9,367 nt of DNA from CAXDOZ01 sp963991145 (GTDB taxonomy: Bacteria; Bacteroidota; Bacteroidia; Chitinophagales; JABDMM01), in assembly GCA_963991145.1 (NCBI GenBank), contig CAXDOZ010000090.1, positions 1 through 9,367 on the forward strand, written 5' to 3'. The notes beneath the pieces are model-generated. The model searched no databases. It saw only the letters and a program-made list of their open reading frames with translations, and had not been told where the DNA came from. The translations under genes and the position numbers were made by a program. Position 1 is the stretch's first letter. Every line of letters starts with the position of its first letter. Of this stretch, positions 1 through 6,565 are shown in pieces.

Positions 1-218
1 ACTTTCGCAGAGGATGGTACTCAGGTGCAATTGGCTACATCCGCCCGGAGGGCGACTTTGACTTCAATGTGGTGATTAGGAGCATTCTCTATAATAGCGA
101 AAGCAAGCAGATCTCTGTTCCAGTTGGAGGAGCAATTACCTGGGATTCTATTCCTGAACAGGAGTACGAAGAATGCCTGATCAAGGCAGCTGCAATGAAG
201 AAAGTGCTTGAGTCCTAA
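1..218 (+). CDS. pabB: Aminodeoxychorismate synthase component I (PabB), C-terminal end only
   Basis: Partial gene cut by the window's left edge. The readable frame begins at base 3 and gives 71 residues plus a TAA stop. It opens with FRRGWYSGAIGYI, followed by GDFDFNVVIRSI and VGGAITWDS, then a charged C-terminal helix with EYEECLIKAAAMKKVLE. These are the last conserved blocks of the chorismate-binding fold shared by PabB, anthranilate synthase TrpE and isochorismate synthases. The family uses chorismate with ammonia from a glutaminase partner; PabB makes aminodeoxychorismate for folate. The FDFNVVIRSI block and the short ending favour PabB over TrpE, but with only the C-terminus visible this is a likely rather than certain assignment. 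Its TAA (216-218) overlaps the TAG stop of the convergent trkH gene, so no intergenic terminator can lie between them. Confidence 0.82.
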   Translation, partial: FRRGWYSGAIGYIRPEGDFDFNVVIRSILYNSESKQISVPVGGAITWDSIPEQEYEECLIKAAAMKKVLES

Positions 219-1672
219 GTGCGCTTCCAGAATACCGGACTAAAGAGGATCACAACCGTAAAGATCTCCAGTCGGCCCAGGAGCATCGTTACCATTAAAA
301 CCAATTTTCCAGGATCGGGAATGATCGTATAATTTTCAACTGGTCCAACTCCACCAAGTCCGGGTCCTACATTTCCAATACAACTTGCCCCGGCTCCCAT
401 AGCCGTGATGATATCCATGTCCATCATTCCTAAAATGAGAGAGGTAACTACAAAGACCAAAAGGTAGATCAGGAAGAATGCCAGGACATTATAGGTCGTC
501 TTTTGGTTAACCAGTTTGCCGTTGAATTTTACGGGCAGCACTGCATTTGGGTGGATCAACCTCTTAAGCTCATTGATACTGTTTCGGTGAATGATGAGGT
601 GTCGCACGATCTTAACTCCTCCGGAAGTAGATCCGGCAGAGCCGCCCAGAAACATCAAGGCGAAGAATACCAGCGTAAGGAAGGGAACCCAGGCAGTAAA
701 ATCTGCAGTTACAAATCCCGTCGTGGTGATCACGGCTACCACCTGAAACAGACTTTCCCGAAATGCCTTCTCAAGACTTGGTTCATCTGTTTGCATAAAA
801 ACGATGAAGGTGCTCACCAGAGCCACAATCGCTATGACGCTTATATATACCTTGAACTCATCGTTCCTGTAGATCTTCGAGAGCTTTCCCTTTAAGGCAA
901 AGTAGGTCATGGAGAAATTCATCCCCGCCAGGATCATAAAGGTGATTATAATGTAGTGGATCCAGGGATTCTCAAAATGCGCTACCGAGGCACTTTTCGT
1001 TGAAAATCCTCCGGTACTCATGGTCGACATCGCATGGTTAATGGCATCAAACCAGTGCATCCCGGCAATGATCAATAAGATAGTTTCCAGTCCGGTAAGA
1101 GCCACATAGATGACCCATAACCTTTTGGCTGTTTCTGTTATCCTTGGGTGAAGCTTATCGGTGGAAGGTCCGGGTGATTCTGCACTGAAAAGCTGCATTC
1201 CTCCAATTCCCAGAAATGGCAGGATGGCAACTGCAAGTACAATGATTCCCATTCCGCCTATCCAATGAGTCATGGACCGCCACATTAAGATTCCTTCCGG
1301 CACATTATCGATATCATCGAGGATGGTAGCACCGGTTGTAGTGAAGCCTGAAAAGGTCTCAAAGAGTGAGTGGATCGGATTTGTTACAACGCCGGAAATT
1401 AGAAATGGAAGAGCTCCAAAAATTGCCATGACAACCCATGACATCGTCACGATTGCATAACCGTCTCTTTTCTTTAACTCTCGCTTTGCTCTGTTAAAAA
1501 TGATTGATACAAATCCACCAATTCCAATACAGATCGAACCGGATATCAGAAGGGCCTGCCATGCTGAATCATGAAGAGATAAGGTTGTGGGAATGCACAA
1601 AAGCATAAAGAACCCGATGGCTAAGACCAACAGGCCAAGTACGAACCCGATCAGCTTGAAATTCAGGATCAT
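215..1672 (-). CDS. trkH: TrkH-type potassium uptake channel subunit
   Basis: 485-residue inner-membrane protein of the TrkH/KtrB family, the pore-forming subunit that imports K+ under control of cytoplasmic TrkA. Length matches the family (about 480). The four pore-loop repeats can be seen: TTTGAT at 111-116, MSTGGFS at 218-224, ITTTGF at 315-320 and CIGNVGPG at 431-438, each with the selectivity-filter glycine. GGSAGSTSGGVK (343-354) matches the intramembrane gating loop. GGMGIIVLAVAILP (139-152) and the C-terminal GRLEIFTVVILF are further family signatures. The ATG overlaps the trkA stop as ATGA (1672-1669), which implies translational coupling. Most of the protein is hydrophobic membrane segment, with no separate signal peptide. 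No defects seen. The H+- or Na+-coupling cannot be told from the sequence. Confidence 0.95.
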   Translation of the reverse strand: MILNFKLIGFVLGLLVLAIGFFMLLCIPTTLSLHDSAWQALLISGSICIGIGGFVSIIFNRAKRELKKRDGYAIVTMSWVVMAIFGALPFLISGVVTNPIHSLFETFSGFTTTGATILDDIDNVPEGILMWRSMTHWIGGMGIIVLAVAILPFLGIGGMQLFSAESPGPSTDKLHPRITETAKRLWVIYVALTGLETILLIIAGMHWFDAINHAMSTMSTGGFSTKSASVAHFENPWIHYIIITFMILAGMNFSMTYFALKGKLSKIYRNDEFKVYISVIAIVALVSTFIVFMQTDEPSLEKAFRESLFQVVAVITTTGFVTADFTAWVPFLTLVFFALMFLGGSAGSTSGGVKIVRHLIIHRNSINELKRLIHPNAVLPVKFNGKLVNQKTTYNVLAFFLIYLLVFVVTSLILGMMDMDIITAMGAGASCIGNVGPGLGGVGPVENYTIIPDPGKLVLMVTMLLGRLEIFTVVILFSPVFWKRT

Positions 1673-3009
1673 TTGAAGAAGGATTCCACTTTTTTAATGG
1701 CATCTGGAAGAGCGAAAACTACAACGTGATCACCTGCCTGAACGCGAAAATCGCCCATGGCGATCACTCCAGTTCCATCTCTTACCACTCCGCCAATGAT
1801 CGCAGTTTTTGGAAAGCCCAGATCCTTGATCTCCTTATTGGTGATCTTGCTGCCAGGTTTCACTTCAAATTCCAAAACCTCAGCTTCAACTCCGTGAATA
1901 TTTGCCATGGTGAGCACATCACCCTGACGGATATGTCGGAAAATATTCCCTGCCGCAATCAGCTTTTTATTGATCATGGTATCGATCCCGATGGTCTTTG
2001 AGAGATTGATATAATCCATGTTTTCAACCAATGCGATCGTTTGCTTAACTCCTCTGGCTTTTGCCACAAGACAGGACATGATATTCGTTTCAGAGTTTCC
2101 TGTCACCGCTATGAATGAATCCATCGATTCCAGGTTCTCTTCTTCGAGCAGCTCTACATCCCTTCCATCACCTTGAATGACAAGGATATTTGAAAGCCTG
2201 TCGGCGATCTCCATACAGCGCTCTCCATCGACTTCTACAATTTTGAGGTCGTAATCTTTCGCTAAAAGTTGTGATGATAGATAGCCAATTCTGGACCCTC
2301 CAAGGATCATGATATTCTCAATGTCCAGGTTTTCTTTTCCCGACAGGCGAATTACTTTTTCAATTCCAGATTTCTCAGAAATGAAGAATACCTGATCTCC
2401 TTCAATGAAGACCGTGCTTCCTCTGGGGATGATCGTACTATTATCTCTTTGAATGGCGACTGGAATGAAACTGAGCTCCGGATTTAACTGAGCAGTTTCA
2501 AAAATGGTCTTGTTGATGATGCTGGCCTGAGGCTCGAGTTTAATACCGATAAGGTGGAGCTCTCCCTGATCAAATTCAAATGTATCTGTGAAAGCACTTT
2601 GACGAACCAGATGGCTGATCTCTACCGCAGCCAGATCTTCCGGAGATATCATGAAGTCAATTCCCAGGCTTTGGAAATCAACCTTGGTATCATCTTTCAG
2701 GAATTCATTGTTATTGATTCGGGCAAAGGTGGAATGCGCTCCTAATTGCTTCCCAATCATGGCGATCGTCATGTTTGTAGATTCATTAGAAGTTACCGCG
2801 ATCAACATATCGGCACTGGCAACATTGGATTCTTCGAGGATCTTAGGGCTTGTAGCATTACCCTTGATTGTAATAACATCGATGTGATTCCCCGCGTATT
2901 CCAATCTCTTCGTATCCGTGTCAATAAGCACGATATCCTGCATCTCATAGGATAGAAGCCTGGCAAGGTGAAATCCAACTTCACCGGCTCCTGCAATTAC
3001 AATCTTCAT
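1669..3009 (-). CDS. trkA: TrkA, NAD-binding regulatory subunit of Trk K+ uptake
   Basis: 446-residue cytoplasmic protein with two tandem RCK units, the usual full-length TrkA layout. The first RCK_N Rossmann domain starts at residue 1 with GAGEVG (7-12) and an acidic residue at the end of strand 2 (LID, D30). An RCK_C domain follows at about 140-222. The second Rossmann domain begins near 231 with GGSRIG (237-242), where serine replaces the middle glycine, and has GDG at 280-282. The second RCK_C domain is at about 370-446. The family binds NAD(H) and often ATP/ADP and gates TrkH. The gene lies directly upstream of trkH with a 4-bp ATGA overlap. It has its own promoter in the 66-nt gap after the Usp gene, so it need not follow the regulation of that gene. 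Confidence 0.95.
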   Translation of the reverse strand: MKIVIAGAGEVGFHLARLLSYEMQDIVLIDTDTKRLEYAGNHIDVITIKGNATSPKILEESNVASADMLIAVTSNESTNMTIAMIGKQLGAHSTFARINNNEFLKDDTKVDFQSLGIDFMISPEDLAAVEISHLVRQSAFTDTFEFDQGELHLIGIKLEPQASIINKTIFETAQLNPELSFIPVAIQRDNSTIIPRGSTVFIEGDQVFFISEKSGIEKVIRLSGKENLDIENIMILGGSRIGYLSSQLLAKDYDLKIVEVDGERCMEIADRLSNILVIQGDGRDVELLEEENLESMDSFIAVTGNSETNIMSCLVAKARGVKQTIALVENMDYINLSKTIGIDTMINKKLIAAGNIFRHIRQGDVLTMANIHGVEAEVLEFEVKPGSKITNKEIKDLGFPKTAIIGGVVRDGTGVIAMGDFRVQAGDHVVVFALPDAIKKVESFFK

Positions 3010-3030
3010 TGAGATCTAAATTTCGATAGG

Positions 3031-3061
3031 CAAAAGTACGGGAATAGCTAGCATTCCTCAA
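3031..3061 (-). promoter_or_regulatory. Bacteroidota-type promoter of trkA-trkH
   Basis: On the minus strand TTG (3061-3059) is followed by 20 bases and then TACTTTTG (3038-3031). This matches the Bacteroidota consensus TTG, about 19-21 nt, TAnnTTTG. The expected start of transcription lies about five bases further on, near 3026, giving a leader of about 16 nt before the trkA ATG at 3009. The spacer holds a GGAAT/ATTCC inverted repeat (3041-3057). No TGA-N6-TCA box is present, unlike the two neighbouring promoters, which suggests a housekeeping promoter. Confidence 0.75.
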
Positions 3062-3075
3062 GTGCTATCTGTCAC

Positions 3076-3912
3076 CTACTCTTTGAATACGAGAAGAGGG
3101 ATCTGAGAGTGATAGGCCATTTCTTTAGAAACACTGCTACCAAAGATCTTTTGGATCAATGTCTTTTCATGAGTTAGCATCACGAGAAGGTCGATCTCAT
3201 TCTTATTGATGTAGCCATCTAGAGCTTCATTAGGATCATCGCCTTCGATTATGCCGAATACGACATCTACTCCAACTTCTTTATGCCATGAGGCCTCTTC
3301 AAGTTCATCGAGGTTCGCTTTATCCTCTGCAGAGAATTCTTCTGTTACATGAATACAGTGAATTTTTGCTTCGAATAGTTTTGCAAACTGAAGCAATGTA
3401 TCCATCATGATATCATCCTCAGGATCGAAGTTGGTTGCGTAAACCATACGCTTGATCGGCTCGATTCTGGAGTTCTCAGGGATAAGATAAACTGGAACTT
3501 CACTGCGATCGATGACAGAAACAGCATTGGTTCCGATGAAATATTTTTCCAGTCCGCTCGCTCCGGTAGTTCCCATTACGATAAGATCTGAATCTAACTC
3601 TTTGCTCGCCTCGATGATCGCATCAACTGTAAAGCCAACAGAAACTTTGGTGTCAATTTTAACACTGCTGTCTCCATCGTGGCTGAGTGAATCTCTAAGC
3701 TCTGCTGCAAGTTTTTCCAATTCCTCCTCAGAAGGCTTAGTGTCGATCTCAACAGGAACGGCGCTAGGATAATCTCCAACTACTACCGGAACAGTAACAG
3801 CGTGGAATAATGTGATCTCCGCATTTAGATGGCGACCCAGGTAAAGGGCATATCGTGCGGTGTTATGACTATTCTTCGAAAAATCAACGGGGACGAGAAT
3901 CTTGGTGATCAT
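3076..3912 (-). CDS. Tandem-domain universal stress protein (UspA family)
   Basis: 278-residue soluble protein made of two UspA folds. Domain 1 (about 1-146) starts with KILVPVDFSKNS and carries the nucleotide-binding signature G-x2-G-x9-G-[ST] in GTTGASGLEKYFIGT (114-128), so ATP binding is expected. Domain 2 (about 152-278) starts with KRMVYATNFD and ends with SQIPLLVFKE, but its loop reads LTHEKTLIQKIFGSS and lacks the first two glycines, so it probably does not bind ATP. Tandem Usp proteins are typical of Bacteroidota. In other bacteria many Usp genes belong to low-oxygen regulons (DosR in mycobacteria, Anr in pseudomonads), which fits the neighbouring sensor. Its ATG directly abuts the TAG of the upstream thioredoxin-like gene, so the two are co-transcribed. 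The precise client or process is unknown. Confidence 0.93.
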   Translation of the reverse strand: MITKILVPVDFSKNSHNTARYALYLGRHLNAEITLFHAVTVPVVVGDYPSAVPVEIDTKPSEEELEKLAAELRDSLSHDGDSSVKIDTKVSVGFTVDAIIEASKELDSDLIVMGTTGASGLEKYFIGTNAVSVIDRSEVPVYLIPENSRIEPIKRMVYATNFDPEDDIMMDTLLQFAKLFEAKIHCIHVTEEFSAEDKANLDELEEASWHKEVGVDVVFGIIEGDDPNEALDGYINKNEIDLLVMLTHEKTLIQKIFGSSVSKEMAYHSQIPLLVFKE

Positions 3913-4170
3913 CTATTTGGCTTTTGCTGGTATAACTGAGTTAAACAAATCCTCTACCTCGCGGTAGCTTGGCAGAGACTCATCGAAATATACATTGCCA
4001 TCAATTAGCAAACAAGGAGTTGCTTTGATTCTATTGCGAATCATGTAATCCACATTATCTTCGAATCGTAGATCCACGTCGTAGTTATTGGAAATACAGA
4101 CATCCTGAACCATTTGCTCAAGTGCTTTGCATTTAGCACACCCCATCCCTACGATCGTCACCGAACTCAT
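3913..4170 (-). CDS. Small thioredoxin-fold redox-active protein (CxxC)
   Basis: 85-residue protein resembling the 'thioredoxin_3' or small redox-active disulfide family (archaeal MTH895-like). It starts with a short strand, VTIVGMGCAKC, placing the CxxC pair at C11 and C14. The cis-proline motif is KATPCLLIDG (49-58), with P52 followed by an extra cysteine, C53; C25 is a fourth cysteine. There is no signal peptide or membrane segment, so it is probably cytoplasmic. The family is thought to act in thiol-disulfide exchange; partners are not known. This is the first gene of the leftward run, with zero bases between its stop and the Usp start. A -7 box ends four bases before its ATG, so its mRNA is probably leaderless, and two Crp/Fnr-like palindromes lie upstream. 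Confidence 0.85.
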   Translation of the reverse strand: MSSVTIVGMGCAKCKALEQMVQDVCISNNYDVDLRFEDNVDYMIRNRIKATPCLLIDGNVYFDESLPSYREVEDLFNSVIPAKAK

Positions 4171-4174
4171 GCTT

Positions 4175-4182
4175 CAAAAGTA
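4175..4182 (-). promoter_or_regulatory. -7 box of the thioredoxin-like/Usp operon
   Basis: Minus strand TACTTTTG, a full match to TAnnTTTG, lies four bases before the ATG at 4170. The expected transcription start falls on or next to the A of the ATG, so the message should be leaderless or nearly so. No TTG is found about 20 bases upstream. Instead a Crp/Fnr-like palindrome is centred at 4211.5, about -41.5 from the predicted start, the position at which class II Crp/Fnr activators replace a -35-type element. Confidence 0.65.
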
Positions 4183-4204
4183 TCTGACAGACCCTGTATC
4201 ATTA

Positions 4205-4218
4205 TTGAGTGACATCAG
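4205..4218 (-). promoter_or_regulatory. Crp/Fnr-like palindrome, proximal site (divergent region 1)
   Basis: On the plus strand the site reads TTGAGTGACATCAG; on the minus strand CTGATGTCACTCAA. It holds the TGA-N6-TCA core and matches 8 of 10 positions of the Fnr consensus TTGAT-N4-ATCAA. Its centre (4211.5) is 29.5 bp upstream of the outer edge of the -7 box of the thioredoxin-like gene and 22 bp from the second site. The probable binder is the receiver-Crp/Fnr regulator encoded at 5522-6565. Confidence 0.6.
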
Positions 4219-4236
4219 AGGAAAAAGTGATATTTG
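4205..4236 (+). promoter_or_regulatory. Possible promoter of the kinase/regulator operon
   Basis: Plus strand TTG (4205-4207) is followed by 21 bases and then GATATTTG (4229-4236), which differs from TAnnTTTG only in the first base. The expected start is near 4241, giving a leader of about 15 nt before the ATG at 4256. The TTG lies inside the proximal palindrome and the -7 box inside the distal palindrome. A protein bound at these sites would therefore cover this promoter, which suggests autoregulation. This is a weaker promoter match than the others in the window. Confidence 0.4.
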
Positions 4237-4240
4237 TCAA
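4227..4240 (-). promoter_or_regulatory. Crp/Fnr-like palindrome, distal site (divergent region 1)
   Basis: Plus strand GTGATATTTGTCAA, minus strand TTGACAAATATCAC: TGA-N6-TCA core and 8 of 10 Fnr consensus positions. Its centre (4233.5) is 51.5 bp from the -7 box of the thioredoxin-like gene, about -63.5 from the predicted start. It ends 15 bases before the kinase ATG. The 8 bases between the two sites, read on the minus strand, begin with TTTTT, as they do in the matching pair at 6959-6994. Confidence 0.6.
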
Positions 4241-4255
4241 TGATCTGAAAACAAC

Positions 4256-5518
4256 ATGGAATTACCAGAAAGCGCATCCAGATATCAGGCAATTTTTGAA
4301 GCTGCTATTGATGGCATCATAACCATTAACACCAAGGGTTTGATCGATTCTGTCAATCAATCTGCTGCCCAGATTTTTGGTTACGATAAAGAAGAAATGG
4401 TCGGTCAGAATGTCTCCATGTTAATGCCTTCTCCCGATAGAGAAAATCACGACCAATATTTGGCAAATTATTTAAGAACCGGAGATGCCAAAATCATTGG
4501 AATCGGAAGGGAAGTTACAGGTCAAAAGAAAAATGGAAAAACCTTTCCATTCAGATTAAGCATTAGTGAGGTCCGCACGAAACACCTCCACCTTTTTATT
4601 GGGATTGTGCACGATATCTCTGAGATCATTGAGGCAGAAAAGAAACTAGAACTGCTGAACAGTGAATTGGAGGTTAAGGTAGAGGAGAGAACCGGTCAGC
4701 TAACCGAAGCGGTAAACAAGTTGTTGAATACCAATAACTTATTGGAGCATCAGGTTGAGAAAAGAGAACAAATTGAAAAGGAACTTCTCGATAGTCAGAA
4801 GGAGCTTGAAATTGCTCTTGAGAAAGAAAAAGAGCTTAATGATCTAAAATCCAAGTTCGTCACAATGGCATCTCACGAGTTTAGAACACCACTTGGGACA
4901 ATTCTATCATCGGCATCACTTATTCAGAAATATACAGAAGCAGATACTCAGGAAAAGAGAGAAAAGCACATTGGGAGGATCAAAAACTCAGTGCAAAACC
5001 TCGTTAATATTCTCGATGATCTACTGAGCATTGGAAAGATCGAAGAAGGAGCTACCGAGCTAAAGCCATCGGATTTTGACATCGTAGAATTAGGGTCTGA
5101 GATTGTAGCTCAAATGCAAGGGACGGCCAAACCAGGGCAAACAGTTGAGTTTAATTCTCAGTGGGATAGAAAAATGGTAAGACTCGATCCCCAACTCTTC
5201 AAGAACATCTGCTTCAACCTAATTTCAAATGCAATTAAGTATTCTCCGGAAGGAAAGATGATACAGGTCAGTTTATTGGACTGTGGCAATTGTTTTGAAT
5301 TAATGGTGAAGGATGAAGGGATAGGAATCCCGGAAGAAGAACAGAAACATATGTTTGAGCGATTCTTCAGAGCAAACAATGTGACCAATATCCAGGGAAC
5401 CGGACTGGGCTTGAGTATTGTTAAGTCCTACGCGGATTTGATGAAAGGCGAGCTTAGATTTGAAAGTAAATTAGATGAAGGAACTAGTTTCTTTGTAAAA
5501 TTACCCTTCAAACTCTAG
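4256..5518 (+). CDS. Soluble FixL-like PAS sensor histidine kinase (probable haem/O2 sensor)
   Basis: 420 residues with no membrane segment, so cytoplasmic. A single PAS domain (about 5-123) closely resembles the haem-PAS of rhizobial FixL: MPSPDRENHDQYL and KIIGIGREVTG align with the FixL segments that hold the proximal haem ligand His200 and Arg220 (Bradyrhizobium numbering). Here these are H65 and R85, at the same 20-residue spacing. FixL Arg206 is N71 and His214 is K79. A coiled-coil linker (about 124-200) leads to HisKA with the phospho-acceptor H207 in SHEFRTPL, then the HATPase domain with N-box NLISNAIKYS (321-330), G1 DEGIGI (353-358), F-box FERFFRA (367-373) and G2 GTGLGLSIVK (381-390). 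The kinase looks intact. Its stop is followed by an in-frame TGA and then directly by the regulator ATG, so the two are co-translated. Haem binding is inferred from H65; other ligands are possible. Confidence 0.9.
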   Translation: MELPESASRYQAIFEAAIDGIITINTKGLIDSVNQSAAQIFGYDKEEMVGQNVSMLMPSPDRENHDQYLANYLRTGDAKIIGIGREVTGQKKNGKTFPFRLSISEVRTKHLHLFIGIVHDISEIIEAEKKLELLNSELEVKVEERTGQLTEAVNKLLNTNNLLEHQVEKREQIEKELLDSQKELEIALEKEKELNDLKSKFVTMASHEFRTPLGTILSSASLIQKYTEADTQEKREKHIGRIKNSVQNLVNILDDLLSIGKIEEGATELKPSDFDIVELGSEIVAQMQGTAKPGQTVEFNSQWDRKMVRLDPQLFKNICFNLISNAIKYSPEGKMIQVSLLDCGNCFELMVKDEGIGIPEEEQKHMFERFFRANNVTNIQGTGLGLSIVKSYADLMKGELRFESKLDEGTSFFVKLPFKL

Positions 5519-5521
5519 TGA

Positions 5522-6565
5522 ATGAAAGCCACGCTTGTCTTAATTGAGGATAACCACGAAATGCGCGAGAATATCGCAGAGATCCTTGAATTAGCTGATT
5601 ACAAAGTTTTTGAAGCTCCGAATGGCAAAGAGGGAGTGGCACTCGTAAAAGAGCATCAGCCAGATCTGATCATATGTGATGTTATGATGCCTGAGCTTGA
5701 TGGATATGGAGTTTTGAAGATCCTGGCAGACAACTCAAACACAGCTCACATTCCTTTCATCTTTTTGACCGCGAAGTCTGAAAAGGCAGATTTCAGGAAG
5801 GGAATGAACCTGGGAGCAGACGACTATCTTACAAAGCCATTTCAGGATCTTGATCTTCTCGATGCCGTTGAAACAAGGCTGAAGAAAGCTCATAGCGATA
5901 ATGGAAAGTCGAATGGTACCGCTGAACCAAAATATTCCCTGGAAGATCTTGAAAAGCTGCCTGAAGACAGAGAGTCCAAGATCTACAGGAAGAAAGAGAT
6001 CGTTTATTCTGAGGGCAAGTATCCTAGATTCCTTTTCTATCTCAAGTATGGAAAGGTAAAGACCTACAAAGTCAACGAGGACGGGAAGGAGTACATCACC
6101 AATATCTTCAAAACCGGAGATTACTTTGGTTATAATGCACTTCTTCAGGGTTCAAAATATCACGAGAACGCAACGGCGCTAGAAGAGTCTGATATCGCAA
6201 TTATTCCTTCTGAAGAGTTCATGGAATTGATCTACGGAGCAAAAGAGATAGCAGATCGTTTCATAAAGTTATTGGCAAATGACCTCGATGAGGCTGAGAA
6301 AAGATTGATCCATCTCGCCTACGATTCTGTGCGAAAGAGAGTGGCAGACAGCCTCCTGTTATTGCACGGCAAATACTCTCAGAATGAAGATCAGGACGTT
6401 ACAGAAATTGTGATTCTTCGCGATGATCTGGCAAGTATAGTTGGAACCGCAAAAGAGTCCGTAATTCGGACTCTAAGCGATTTAAAAGAGGAAGGATTGA
6501 TCTCGATTGAGGGATCTAAGATTATCCTTCTTGATCTTGAGGGACTTCGGAACCTGATCGGCTAG
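5522..6565 (+). CDS. Response regulator: receiver domain fused to a Crp/Fnr-type DNA-binding module
   Basis: 347 residues. The receiver domain (1-122) has the acidic residue D10, phospho-acceptor D53 (ICDVMMPELDG), T83 and K105, all intact. A linker (about 123-150) leads to a cNMP-binding-like beta-roll (about 152-245), a long dimer helix (about 240-265) and a Crp-type winged helix-turn-helix (about 266-347). The recognition helix TAKESVIRTLSDLKEEGLI holds E312 and R316 at the positions of Crp E181 and R185 and Fnr E209 and R213, which read TGA/TCA half-sites. The beta-roll lacks the Crp phosphate-binding arginine and glutamate (FGYNAL, then YHENATALEE). The only cysteine is C52, so there is no Fnr-type iron-sulfur cluster. 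Control is therefore probably by phosphorylation at D53 by the adjacent kinase. It would do the work of FixJ and FixK in one protein. Matching palindromes flank the operon on both sides. Confidence 0.92.
   Translation: MKATLVLIEDNHEMRENIAEILELADYKVFEAPNGKEGVALVKEHQPDLIICDVMMPELDGYGVLKILADNSNTAHIPFIFLTAKSEKADFRKGMNLGADDYLTKPFQDLDLLDAVETRLKKAHSDNGKSNGTAEPKYSLEDLEKLPEDRESKIYRKKEIVYSEGKYPRFLFYLKYGKVKTYKVNEDGKEYITNIFKTGDYFGYNALLQGSKYHENATALEESDIAIIPSEEFMELIYGAKEIADRFIKLLANDLDEAEKRLIHLAYDSVRKRVADSLLLLHGKYSQNEDQDVTEIVILRDDLASIVGTAKESVIRTLSDLKEEGLISIEGSKIILLDLEGLRNLIG

Noticed and set aside
503..895. 130-codon open frame antisense to trkH
   Set aside because: The composition (many His, Gln, Arg, scattered Cys) is that of antisense to a membrane-protein gene, and trkH itself is intact and certain.
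3041..3057. GGAAT/ATTCC inverted repeat between the Usp gene and trkA, possible terminator
   Set aside because: Only a 5-bp stem with no T-run; it sits in the spacer of the trkA promoter, so an operator role is more likely than termination.
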